DNA of 64,000 nt, from the NCBI GenBank assembly GCA_024291935.2, contig CM044322.1, positions 24,675,405-24,739,404 on the forward strand, in the 5' to 3' direction. The translations under genes and the position numbers were made by a program. How positions within the stretch are numbered: position 1 is the first letter of the stretch; each line of letters begins with the position of its first letter. Origin of the DNA: Okapia johnstoni. Taxonomy: Eukaryota > Chordata > Mammalia > Artiodactyla > Giraffidae. The notes beneath the pieces were generated by a model that did not search any database, had not been told where the DNA came from, and saw only the letters and a program-made list of their open reading frames with translations. This document shows positions 12,115-22,439 of the stretch, piece by piece.

Positions 12115-12510
12115 GATGGGTTTCTATAAGCTGAATATTTGTTCCCTATCTCCTACTCTACCTCCACACACACACACACCCACAGACACATCCTGCAAAT
12201 TCATACCTTGAAGCTTTTCTCCCCAGGGTGATGGAAGTTGAAGTTACCTTAGGATATAACTAGGTTTGAATAAGATCATGGAACTGGAGATCCTTGAGCC
12301 ATTAGTGCCCTTAGACTCAAATGAAGAGACTTGTGCTCCCCTTCCCACACCAAGTGAGAAAACTAGGAAGATTGTTCCCTCCACAACCTAACTTCACTGC
12401 CTCTCTGATCTCAGGCTTTCAACCTCCAAAATTGGAAGACGTAAATTTTCTTTGTTTAAGCCCCTCAATGTGTATGGTTATAATGGCATGAATTGACTCA
12501 GACACACATA
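12115..12510 (+). mobile_element. MLT1-type (MaLR) LTR remnant
   Basis: AAATTCATACCTTGAAG, ATTAGTGCCCTTAGACTCAAA, CTTCCCACACCAAGTGAGAA and a terminal TTGTTTAAGCCCCTCAATG are in the order of an MLT1 LTR. It occupies the place where coding exons of the decayed PRAME unit might be expected. Confidence 0.5.
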
Positions 12511-12599
12511 AATGGGATAGAAAGAGTGCACAGGAAGGTAGGAGATATTTTCGGGCACATATTTTTTTTTATTGAAATATCACACAGCACACAATAAGA

Positions 12600-14502
12600 A
12601 GCTGGAAAAGGAGGAAATGAGGCAAAACAGCCCATATTACACTGTGGGCTCAGGGGCACAAAGCAATACCTCTTTCCCTACTGCATTTGGCACAAGCATC
12701 TCACAAGTACTGATGAGGAAAAATGCAACCACTAGCCCATTCAGGCCCATCCACTGCTTTGCCTAATTCATGTCTCCTGGAAGTCAGTACCTGAAACTTC
12801 ACTCCAATCTTTATTTGCGGAAAATATTCCAACTTTGACTTAGAGCCCTAAATCTATGGGAAGAGGAGGCTCATGTGGATCATCACAGTCTCCATCCTCA
12901 GTTACTCCCATTAAAGTGGTTGGTAAAATGAAGGATATACACCTAACTTGAATTTTATTTGTGTATAAAAATCATTTTAAGTTTGAATAAATAAAATTGC
13001 AAACTGATGGTTTTCATTTAAAATATCTAATTAGTCAGGTCATTTAAAAACAATATCAGCTTTTACATAATGAAGGAAACTATAAGCAAGGTGAAAAGAC
13101 AGCCTTCAGAATGAGAGAAAATAATAGCAAATGAAGCAACTGACAAAGAATTAATCTCAAAAATATACAAGAAGCTCCTGCAGCTCAATTCCAGAAAAAT
13201 AAACAACCCAATCAAAAAACCAGCCAAAAAACTAAACAGACATTTCTCCAAAGAAGACATACAGATGGCTAACAAACACATGAAAAGATGCTCAACATCA
13301 CTCATTATCAGAGAAATGCAAATCAAAACCACAATGAGGTACCATCTTACGCCAGTCAGAATGGCTGCCATCAAAAAGTCTACAAGCAACAAATGCTGGA
13401 GAGGGTGTGGAGAAAAGGGAATCCTCTTACACTGTTGGTGGGAATGCAAACTAGTACAGCCACTATGGAGAACAATGTGGAGATTCCTTAAAAAACTGAA
13501 AATAGAACTGCCATGTGACCCAGCAATCCTACTGCTGGGCATACACACCGAGGAAACCAGAATTGAAAGAGACATGTGTATCCCAGTGTTCATCGCAGCA
13601 CTGTTTACAATAGCCAGGACATGGAAGCAACCTAGATGTCCATCAGCAGATGAATGGGTAAGAAAGCTGTTGTACATATACACAATGGAATATTACTCAG
13701 CCACTAAAAAGAATACATTAGAATCAGTTCTAATGAGGTGGATGAAACTGGAACCTATTATACAGAGAGAAGTAAGTCAGAAAGAAAAACACCAATACAG
13801 TATATTAACACATATATATGGAATTTAGAAAGATGGTAATGATGATCCTATGTGCAAGACAGAAAAAGAAACACAGATATAAAGAATAGACTTTTAGACT
13901 CTGTGGGAGAAGGCGAGGGTGGGATGATTTGAGAGAATATCATTGAAACATGTATATTACCATGTGTGAAATATATCGCCAGTCCAGGCTCCATGTATGA
14001 GACAGGGTGCTCAGGGCCAGTGCACTGGGGCAACTCTGAGGGATGGGATGGTGGGGGAGGTCGGAGGGGTGCTTCAGGATGGGGAATACATGTACACCCA
14101 TGGCTGATTCATGTGAATGTATGGCAAAATCCACTACAATATTGTAAAGTAATTAGCCTCCAATTAAAATAAATAAATTTACAAAAAAAACCAATATCAG
14201 GCAAAGCACAAATTAAAATGTTTGGGATTCAGGCAAAACTACAGTGAGATGCAAAACAATACCTAAATGTGGTCATGTGAAAAATAACTTTTTGAAAAAC
14301 TTTCCTTGCCATCCAGAGATACATGCTACTCTTTAAGATTAGCTAACCAGGGGTAAGAAAAGGGTGTCCTTATATGAGGTTGAAAACTTACTCTAATGTG
14401 ACTGGAGGGGTACTCAGACCTCAGACCCTGTGGAGAATCTAACCAGTCACTCCAAAGTCAGAAGATTCTGCTTATCTTCTTCAGTACTTGAGACTTTTAT
14501 AG
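12600..14502 (-). pseudogene. Decayed PRAME unit: promoter, exon 1 and part of intron 1 only
   Basis: A TATAAAAG box at 14501-14494 is followed by a leader exon (about 14470-14392) containing GGGTCTGAGGTCTGAGTACC and ending in a GTAAGT donor. Exon and TATA match gene A's leader region. Intron sequence at 14200-14300 and 12600-12780 matches intron 1 of genes A and B (ATCTCACAAGTACTGATGAGG; CCACTGCTTTGCCTAAT). No exon 2, 3 or 4 follows: DNA below 12600 is an MLT1-like LTR and then the 3'-flank segment. The intron is split by an L1. This is a fragment of a former tandem copy. Whether the promoter still fires is unknown. Confidence 0.7.
13070..14190 (+). mobile_element. 5'-truncated L1 in the decayed PRAME intron
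   Basis: L1 ORF2 3' end and 3' UTR. The frame at 13265-13828 has [19 protein letters not shown] and [24 protein letters not shown] text, and the element ends in TAAATAAATTTACAAAAAAAA. CAATATCAG flanks both sides (13051-13059 and 14192-14200), a plausible target-site duplication. Genes A and B lack this element in the homologous intron. Confidence 0.85.
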
Positions 14503-14604
14503 GCATTTCTAAATCCATCAAAGTAGGGTTAAATTGATTTTATTCAATAGGCATTTTAAACCCTAAGTCATCAATCCCTTTTATTAATGACCTACAATAG
14601 GGTG

Positions 14605-14890
14605 AGATTAGGAGAAGGCAATGGCACCCCACTCCAGTACTCTTGCCTGGAAAATCTCATGGACGGAGGAGGCTTGTAGGCTGCAGTCCATGGGGTCGCT
14701 AAGAGTCGGATACGACTGAGCGACTTCACTTTCACTTTTCCCTTTCATGCATTGGAGAAGGAAATGGCAACCCACTCCAGTGTCCTTGCCTGGAGAATCC
14801 CAGGGATTGGGGGAGCCTGGTGGGCTGCCGTCTGTGGGGTCGCACAGAGTCGGACACGATTGAAGTGACTTAGCAGCAGCAGCAGCAACA
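14605..14890 (+). mobile_element. BovA2 SINE
   Basis: Dimeric BovA: GGAGAAGGCAATGGCACCCC through GACTGAGCGACTTCACTTTC, then ATGCATTGGAGAAGGAAATG through a GACTTAGCAGCAGCAGCAGC tail. Confidence 0.92.
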
Positions 14891-14954
14891 GTAATAATGG
14901 TAATCATAAACACATCTGTTTTTGGAAGAAAAACTGGGTAGGCAATTCTGTGGG

Positions 14955-15246
14955 CAGTTTTTATTCACTGCTGCTGCTGCTGCTAAGTCGCTTCAGTCGT
15001 GTCCGACTCTGTGCGACCCCATAGACGGCAGCCCACCAGGCTCCCCTGTCCCTGGGATTCTCCAGGCAAGAATAATGGAGTGGGTTGCCATTTCCTTCTC
15101 CAATGCATGAAAGGGAAAAGTGAAAGTGAAGTCGCTCTGTTGTGTCCGACTCTTTGCAACCCCATGGACTGCAGCCTACCAGGCTCCTCCATCCATGGGA
15201 TTTTCCAGGCAAGAGTACTGGAGTGGGGTGCCATTGCCTTCTCCAA
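14955..15246 (-). mobile_element. BovA2 SINE, opposite orientation
   Basis: Begins with the (CTG)n tail TTCACTGCTGCTGCTGCTGC and ends with GGGGTGCCATTGCCTTCTCC. It is the reverse complement of the element at 14605-14890, about 65 bp away. Confidence 0.92.
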
Positions 15247-15559
15247 TTCACTACTGAAATCTAAATATCACTACTATTCCCCCAGTCTTAGGCTGGTGAA
15301 CCAAGGTCTTTGCCAGGTAGAGGAATCTGCCCATTTCTGAGTAGTGAATGATTAGCTGAAGGCATGAGAAGGATCCCTCCAATTGTCAGACAACATAAAT
15401 ATAGGAAAGGGCTGTTCATGAGACTTCCTGTGATGTGAGTACAAATGTGGAAATTACAGAATAAAAACAAGGGATGTTCCCATGGGATTACAATTACTAT
15501 CAGATCAGAAAGAACGTTGTTTTAAAGTAGCTAGTTGAAACTAACTCTCTGAAAAAACT

Positions 15560-16130
15560 CCAGGTTTCGATACAGAAGCTACCAAAGTAGCCAGACTCCG
15601 AGTGGGTCATACTTGGTGTGTGGGAATCTGGGGGTATGTGCAAGAAGCCTTCTTGCCTGAGCAGTAGTCAGCTGAAGGAATTATGTCCAAGGAAAATCAG
15701 AGACAGAGACAGGTGTGAGAGGTGACATCAAATATTACTTAGGACGATGACAATAGAGGCAAGGATACCCAGCATCTGTCTTCGTTCAAGTTCAACAGAA
15801 CCAGGTGGTAGGTACTCACAGCTAAGAAGCAATGTGTTTCCTGGCTGGTAAATTCCTAAGGGGAGACATGAGGTCTGTGGAGGATTCTGGCTGAACCAAG
15901 CTAATAGATTTTCTGCTAATGGCAGCCCAGCTGGACTGGGTACTAATAGAGGGCAGTGAGGAATTTTGATCAGATTTTTGCAGTGATTATATATCAAGAG
16001 TAGGGTTCTTGCGGAACTGACTTATAATTCTTGTTCAAACTGAATTTTAGAAGGAAGCTCTGAGATAATTCTAGGAGAAGGTTCATGAGCCTGAATAAAT
16101 TTTGGTCAGACTAAAAATGATTTCCCAGCT
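15560..16130 (-). repeat. Paralogous 3'-flank segment, copy 2
   Basis: Second copy of the 11130-11650 segment: AAGTAGCCAGACTCCGAGTG, CTTGCCTGAGCAGTAGTC, TTTCCTGGCTGGTAAATTCC, GCAGTGAGGAATTTTGATCA. It lies about 1.5 kb past the stop codon of gene B. Confidence 0.65.
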
Positions 16131-16404
16131 TCACTTCTGTAACCTGGTGAGCAGGAACATCTAGAGGGGACACAATAGACATTCTCTCTCAGTTAACTTT
16201 CAGTCTTCTCCTAAGCTTTTTCTTGGGGACAAATATTTCATTTGCCATTTCAGTAAACAAAGCCTGTTGCAGCCAAAAGGCCATTATCTACTAAAGCCCA
16301 CCTCCCCCCAATACAGTGTGACCTGAGGTAGTTAAGATGCATATCATATGAATGACTTACAGAAGCCCAGACTCTTCCCTCTTCACATACATAAAAAAGC
16401 ATGA

Positions 16405-16738
16405 AAAGGTACTTCCCTAGTGGTCCAGTGGTTAAGAACCCACCTGTCAGTGCAAGGGACAAAGGTTGGATCCCTGGTCTGGGAAGATCCTGCATGCTGT
16501 AGAGCAACTAAATGCATGCCTTACAACTACTGAGCACTGGACTAGAGCCTGGGAGCCATGAGTACTGAAGCCCACACACCCTGGAGCCCATGTCTTGCAA
16601 TGAGAGAAACCACCAAAATGAGAAGCCAACCCACTTCAAGTAGAGAGTAGCCCCTACTCACTACAATAGGAGAAAGGCTGTGCTCAGCAAGGAAGACTCA
16701 GCACAGCCAAAATAAGTAAATAAATAAAATCAGAAAAA
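16405..16738 (+). mobile_element. CHR-type SINE
   Basis: TTCCCTAGTGGTCCAGTGG, TTAAGAACCCACC, then GCAACTAAATGCATGCC and a terminal AAATAAGTAAATAAATAAAA. Confidence 0.85.
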
Positions 16739-16739
16739 T

Positions 16740-17140
16740 AAATGATTTTAAATTGTATGAATGTCATTAGTTTGTGTGTATCCTTTTTCTCATAGGCAGT
16801 AAACTTTTGATGTTTTCTGAATTTTCCTTCAGCAAATGACCTTATATACACTGGCTCCCCCTTGTAACTTTTGAACATTTCCTCAGAGTTATCTGAAAAG
16901 CCAACTTTCTGACTACAATCATCTGTAAAGAAAGTTGCCAAATAAAACATATTTGTCATGTTTTAGGTTGTGCATTTTTTGTCATTTGACATGATCTTCC
17001 ATGACCTTAAACCAACCCACACTGTCCTGTCCCTACTCACCAGAGTTCAAGGAATTAGATGGAAACTGTCAACTAAAACATTAGTCACCACCTGAAAGTA
17101 GAGAGTTATTTTCTTTGGTGGGAATATTTAGGATCCAATC
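16740..17140. other. 3' flank of gene B, nothing recognised
   Basis: A minus-strand frame at 16684-16959 has no recognisable domain. Upstream of the Bov-tA at 17145 the sequence shows no known repeat. Confidence 0.35.
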
Positions 17141-17144
17141 CTGG

Positions 17145-17328
17145 GCTTCCAAAGTGGCTCAGACAGTAAAGCATCTGCCTGGAATGTGAGAGACCAGGGT
17201 TGGATCGCTGGGTTGGAAAGATTCCCTGGAAACGGAAATGGAAACCCACTCCAGGGCTCATTTCTGGAGAATACCATGAACAGAGGAGACCGACAGGCTA
17301 CAATCCATGGGATTACAAAATGTCATAC
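17145..17328 (+). mobile_element. Bov-tA SINE at the 3' end of gene B
   Basis: GGGCTTCCAAAGTGGCTCAG through ATGGGATTACAAAATGTCAT. AATATTT lies at 17133-17139 and again at 17329-17335, a plausible target-site duplication. In gene C the homologous place holds the AATAAA hexamer (43384-43389). Confidence 0.8.
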
Positions 17329-17493
17329 AATATTTCCTGACAGTTTCTTTACAACTTTCTCCCCAGGGGTAACTCTAACATGTGGGTCTCCCACGTGGAC
17401 CCACGCAGGTTCATATCAGATCCTAAAAGCACATGTACATGCAAGTCCCATCCCCTCCCAGAGTCTATCATTCCCCCCGCCCTGCAATCTCGC

Positions 17494-17513
17494 ACCACCA
17501 CCACCACCACCCT
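17494..17513. repeat. (CAC)n trinucleotide run
   Basis: Six CAC/ACC units in the 3' flank of gene B. Confidence 0.9.
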
Positions 17514-17656
17514 CCACCCTACTAACACGTTTCTTTTTCCCATTCGCATTGAGCAGATGTCTGAAACCCTGGGTCTGTATTCCCTTCATGATGTCCCCAA
17601 GTTCTAGATTTCAGTTTCAAGGTGCACAGAGGAAAGCTTCTGATTGAGGTAACCCC

Positions 17657-20379
17657 CTAGGCAGGGTCAGGACAGCCGTATATAATGGGCTCCATGTGAT
17701 GGCATACATCCTCACCACAGTGAGGACAGGGGCTGAGGCTAATCCAGATGATCCTGGGATGTCCCAAGTCTCTCAGAATCTCCAACAGCTGAGCCCGAAG
17801 CTGGGCAAGTCTCGCTTCCAGGAGAACACCCTGAGGTCTGTAACTCTCCTGAGGGGCAGGATAACGCTCTTGACTTAAACAGGGCAGCAGAGCGGTGTGT
17901 CTCAGCAGCTTCTCCATGACGGCCATGGACAGGAGGTTCCCACACAGGCTGAAGGACCTGAGCTGGGAGCAGCGGCTCAGGGCAGGCAGGAAGGCCTCCA
18001 GCTGGGAGTCTGTGATCCCACACACATCTAAGTCCAGTTCCTGGAGGGTGGCTACAACTTTCTCCAGCAGAACTTGGAGGATCTCAGGACTAAAGTCAGT
18101 CATGGTGACACCACTCAGATCCAGGCTCTTTAGCTGACTGATGTTTGGGCTCTGGGACAGGTGGGTTAAGTCTGATTCTGTAAGCCAGCACTTGGTTATT
18201 GACAGGTTGTCCAAGGGGGGCTTCAGGCACCTGGGGAGAAACCAAACAATTAGTTCTTGGGAACTTGGTGCCAGGTTGCCTACAGCTGATAGACAAAAAG
18301 TTTCTACAAAGACTAATGTTAGTCTGACCATCCACTGAGGGTCAACACGCTGACTTGCTCCATCTCATTCTAGTCTTAGGGCTGTTGGCCTCACTGTGGC
18401 ACTGAGTCCCTTCACAGGATCTGAAAGACACTCTCTCCTCATCTATCAAGCAGAGTACAACATACTCCACTTCCTTCTGAGGATGAGTGAAAATCATGGA
18501 ATCACAAGAACACGCTGTGAGGAGAGCCATAGAGCATCTCCATCAAGTGTGGACGTCACTGAATATTAGTGTGGGGAGATGAGATCTAAAAATGGTTTTG
18601 GGTAAGGCTTCCTTCAGCCCGAGGTGGAGCTCCAGATCCTACGTCTCTGGCCAGGTGAGGCCCTAGGGAGACGTGCATGAGGAACCAACTTTAGAGCACA
18701 AAGCAGTCTCTTACAGACAGGGGATTTACAACAGGTTCACTGAGGGCACCAACCTTGGGAACATAGAGCTTCTCTTCAGGAATGCTCTGACCTGATGTTG
18801 TTTCCCCACTTCAGTGTCCTGTTCACTTATCTATTTTTACCATTTTAACATAGATGCCTCCAAGTCAGGAGGAAATTACCAACTCTGGGATGCCAACATC
18901 CCAGATGATACTCTCTACCTCCTCACAGGCGCCACTCGACCAGTTTAACCCCCTCCCTTGATGTGCGTGGGTGTGGGACACCACACCTCAGGAGAGAGCA
19001 ACGTGAGAGACAGTCCTTCAGACATTCTAATGTCGTGTTTCATGTTACCCAGCCAGTGGTCCACACTCACCTGAGCATCTGGTCCAGGCAGCCTTTAAGG
19101 AAGGAAGGAGACTCCAGATGGAGATCCCGGAGGTGGCCCAGCCTCTGGAACTGGGAGGTAATTTGCACAACTTGATCGTGCTCCTGCTTCTTGAAGGCAG
19201 ACACATGGATGTGGGAGAGACGGAGTCTCTGCAAGTTACTCATCTCACCCAGGAAAGGAGCAAATGTGGCCAGGGTGGACAGACTCCAGGTGAAATTCAC
19301 CTGCACCTCCTGGATACAGTCCAGCTGCACCAGGCTCAGGACCTTCAGGATGCTGTCCATTGGCATTGAAACAATCTTCAGCTTCTTACAACACAGGTGT
19401 GTGGAAGACTTTCTCTGCTCCACCCACCTAAGGAGGTAGGTGAGGAAGTTGTCCAGGGTCCTTTTCTTCAGGCACAGGTCTACAAAAACGTTCAGTGGAG
19501 ACGAGGGTTGCTTTGTCGCTGACCTGGGCTTAGGCACTGGTGACATTCGTGAGCTTAAGCACTCATAACTGCTGGCGCCAGACCACATGTTCCAGAAATT
19601 ATGGCCAGTATTTCGTAAATCTAGCACCCGCAGTTTGCACCTCCTGGGAGAGGAAGGAGATGGACGAGCATGCAGTAAAATCCACCCAGTTAAGAAACAA
19701 AACAACAAAACAAACCCCAAAACAACAGCCTCCCATTTGGACAACCGACTGCCCACCTGTGCTGTAACTTAATCTTCCTGACGTCACCAGCTGCCTTACC
19801 CTCTTCCCTCTCTGCCTCACTTTCCTCCATCCCCCTTTGCCCTCTTATCCTGTCTGATTATCCACTCTAGTAACTCTAAGCAGGATTGGGTAGAGGTGGG
19901 GAATATTCTTTAAGGCTCCCCTTCATTTAAGGCACCCTTCTGCTACCAGAAGGTATTTCTCATAGCGAACTAAGGCTTCTTCATTGCTCTCTTCAGAACC
20001 CTCTGATCCATCCCTTTCCATCTACGTTCTCTCACCCCAGCTGTCTTCCTTGGGACTCCTAGGATTTTACCAGGTTCCCATGACAGACTTACCTGGATCG
20101 AACCTTCTGGGCAAGCAGAATATCAAGTGCTTCCAGCACTGCTTGTAGGGGCCCCATATGAGGCAGGTCAATCAGGCCCCCCAGAGGCAGGCGGATAAAG
20201 GGCCAGGTTTGCACCATGGCTTTTAAGGTCTCAGTCCGATGTTCTTCAAAGGCTTCCAGGAAGAGGGGCGGGAAGAGCTCCGTGGGCAGACTCTCCAGAG
20301 TAGGCAAGTCCAAGTCATCGGCCCTCAGCAAGTGCCTTCCGGCCAGTTCAAGGAGTCTGGGTGGGGTCTCGGCACTCAT
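17657..20379 (-). CDS. PRAME-family protein, gene B (3 coding exons)
   Basis: Complete PRAME-family LRR protein of 477 residues. Minus-strand coding exons are 20379-20093 (287 nt), 19643-19071 (573 nt) and 18230-17657 (574 nt, TAG at 17659-17657), with donors GTAAGT and GTGAGT and acceptors CTCCCAG and CTCCCCAG. The N-terminus reads [15 protein letters not shown], followed by [11 protein letters not shown] and [12 protein letters not shown]. Exon 3 begins [14 protein letters not shown]. Exon 4 has [20 protein letters not shown] and an LRR series ([30 protein letters not shown]), ending with CPHCGEDVC and a MEPIIYG-type tail. No stop or frameshift was seen, so this is the best-preserved coding copy. 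Its promoter has lost the TATA box seen in genes A, C and D. Biochemical role (CUL2-Elongin receptor, co-repressor) is inferred from human PRAME. Confidence 0.93.
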
Positions 20380-20945
20380 CCTGACTCTGCTCCAAAACGA
20401 CTCCTTTTGAAGCTGACAGGGATCAAGGGATCCATTTTAGACAATGCAGGAGCACCCCTTAGACCATTTCCCTTCCCTTCCATGGAATCCACTCAGGGCC
20501 AAGGTCTCTGCACTAGCAGGGGTGCAAGAGGCACTTAGCCATGGAACACTACACAGGGCCCAGTGGGGGACAAAGTGCTAACTCTCTGCCTGCTTGGAAC
20601 ACACATCTCACTAGTACTGAGGAGCCAAAACACGAATGCCAATTGTGTGCTCAATATGCATTTTACATTTCATGAAAAGAACGAAAATTCCAACCTGATG
20701 TATTGCATTAATAATATCTGCTCGGCAAAGACATTTAAAATGATTCCAGCTAAATCACTGATGAAAATGAGGTGAGATTCAGGTAAAACTAGCTTGAGAG
20801 GCAAAATCAAAACCTGAAATGCGTTCTTGGGAAAGAAATGATTTTCTTGAAAACTCTCCTTGCCATCCCGAGGCACACGCTCCCCTTCAACATTAGCTTA
20901 CCTTAAGTAAGGAAAGGACGTCCTTCTCTGAGGGTAGGAACTTAC

Positions 20946-21125
20946 TGCTCTCCTGTGGCTCGCAGGGCGCTCAGACGTGGACACTATGGAGAATCGCAGG
21001 GCGCTCAGACGCGGACACTACGGAGAACCCATCTGCGACTCCAGAGCCAGAAAAGGGCTTTCTATTCCCATCATCCCTCTGTCCCACTGCTAAGCCAATC
21101 AGAAACGGGACCTGATTAGTCTATA
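20946..21125 (-). promoter_or_regulatory. Promoter and non-coding exon 1 of gene B
   Basis: The leader exon ends at 20946 with a GTAAGTT donor. An inverted CCAAT motif (AAGCCAATCAG on the plus strand, near 21092) matches the ATTGG of the other promoters. Where genes A, C and D have TATAAAA, this copy reads AATAGAAAG (about 21069-21061). The leader is GC- and CpG-rich and contains a 34-bp tandem duplication. Confidence 0.6.
20961..21028. repeat. 34-bp tandem duplication in gene B exon 1
   Basis: CGCAGGGCGCTCAGACG starts at 20961 and again at 20995. The two units differ at two sites, both T in the first and C in the second, each inside a CpG of the second unit. Confidence 0.9.
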
Positions 21126-21304
21126 GAGCTCTCATTGGGTTGATCCTGCTTCGATCTTCATTTTTCTCTCTTAGTTGATTGGATCAGATCTACATTCAGG
21201 GAGCAGAGATTGATGCGGGGGGCGGGTAATCGAGGATCCTTTATCCGTTCGCGATTCACTTCACAAACACTGACTGAATTCTACCATTAGAATTGAGATA
21301 TAGA

Positions 21305-21876
21305 CAGTCATGGATAAGGCAATGGCACCCCACTCCAGTACTCTTGTCTGGAAAAACCCATGGACGGAGGAGCCTGGTAGGCTGCAGTCCATGGGGTCTC
21401 GAAGAGTCGGACATGACTGAGCGACTTCACTTTCACTTTTCACTTTCATGCATTGGAGAAGGAAATGGCGACCCACTCCAGTGTTCTTGCCTGGAGAATC
21501 CCAGGGACGGCGGAGCCTGGTGGGCTGCCGTCTGTGGGGTCGCACAGAGTTGGACACGACTGAGCGACTTCACTTTCACTTTTCACTTTCATGCATTGGA
21601 GAAGGAAATGGCGACCCACCCCAGTGTTCTTGCCTGGAGAATCCCAGGGACGGCGGAGCCTGGTGGGCTGCCGTCTGTGGGGTCGCACAGAGTTGGACAC
21701 GACTGAGCGACTTCACTTTCACTTTTCACTTTCATGCATTGGAGAAGGAAATGGCGACCCACTCCAGTGTTCTTGCCTGGAGAATCCCAGGGACGGCGGA
21801 GCCTGGTGGGCTGCCGTCTGTGGAGTCGCACAGAGTCGGACATGACTGAAGCGACTTAGCAGCAGCAGCAGCAGCA
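21305..21876 (+). repeat. BovA SINE expanded to a tandem array
   Basis: A BovA2 left monomer (GGCAATGGCACCCCACTCC) is followed by three units that each start ATGCATTGGAGAAGGAAATG, at 21448, 21591 and 21734, so the period is exactly 143 bp. The array ends in an (AGC)n tail. A normal BovA2 has two monomers; this one has four. Confidence 0.92.
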
Positions 21877-21884
21877 TAGACGGT

Positions 21885-22095
21885 CATGCTTCCCTTGTAT
21901 CTCAGCTGGTAAAGAATCTGCCTGCAGTGCGGGAGACCTGGGTTCCATCCCAGGGTGGGGAAGATCCCCTGGAGAAGGGAACGGCAACCCACTAAAGTGT
22001 CCTTGCCTGGGGAATTCCATGGAGAGAGGAGCCTGGCGGGCTACAGTCCGCAGGGTTCCAAAGAGTCGGACATGACTGAGTGACTAAGCAAACAC
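21885..22095 (+). mobile_element. Bov-tA SINE
   Basis: TTCCCTTGTATCTCAGCTGG, TAAAGAATCTGCCTGCAGTG through AAGAGTCGGACATGACTGAG. Confidence 0.9.
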
Positions 22096-22121
22096 AGGCC
22101 CACATGCCCTCACTCGCGCAC

Positions 22122-22126
22122 ACACT

Positions 22127-22150
<24 letters not shown>
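22122..22150. repeat. (CA)n microsatellite
   Basis: About 14 uninterrupted CA units following the Bov-tA tail. Confidence 0.95.
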
Positions 22151-22158
<8 letters not shown>

Positions 22159-22342
22159 AGAGATGTTCCAGACAGAATAAAGAAATTATGGGAATAGTTA
22201 GGTTTTGTATCATGGACAACACTGGGCCATTTTTTTCTTTTTTAATAAGTAACTTGAGATAATTGAGGCACGAACTGAACACAGAATGGTATGTCATAGA
22301 GAACAGCAGTAGATTTTCCATGAGTGTTTCTTTATTTCGTTT

Positions 22343-22382
22343 AATTAATTAAATGAAATTTAATTATTTCATTTAATTAATT
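22343..22382. repeat. AT-rich perfect inverted repeat
   Basis: Arms AATTAATTAAATGAAAT (22343-22359) and ATTTCATTTAATTAATT (22366-22382) are exact reverse complements, with a 6-nt loop. Confidence 0.9.
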
Positions 22383-22439
22383 TTTATTGGGGTAGATTTA
22401 TTGAGGTTGCCAAGAGTCAGACATGACTAAGTGACTAAG

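Noticed and set aside
13063..13683. 206-residue minus-strand frame, and its analogue at 35961-36713 (250 residues).
   Set aside because: Antisense translation of L1 ORF2. The two match each other because the L1 copies match.
14961..15251. Array-like GCT/AGC repeats near BovA2 elements considered as a trinucleotide-expansion locus or CRISPR-like array.
   Set aside because: They are the normal (AGC)n tails of BovA2, only a few units long, with no spacer pattern.
21261..21992. Long overlapping frames on both strands (up to 137 residues).
   Set aside because: They are translations of the tandem BovA/Bov-tA SINEs. The same words recur at 14.6-15.2, 35.2 and 45.4 kb.
22080..22262. Frame with THTHTHTH-type repeat.
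   Set aside because: Translation of the (CA)n microsatellite.
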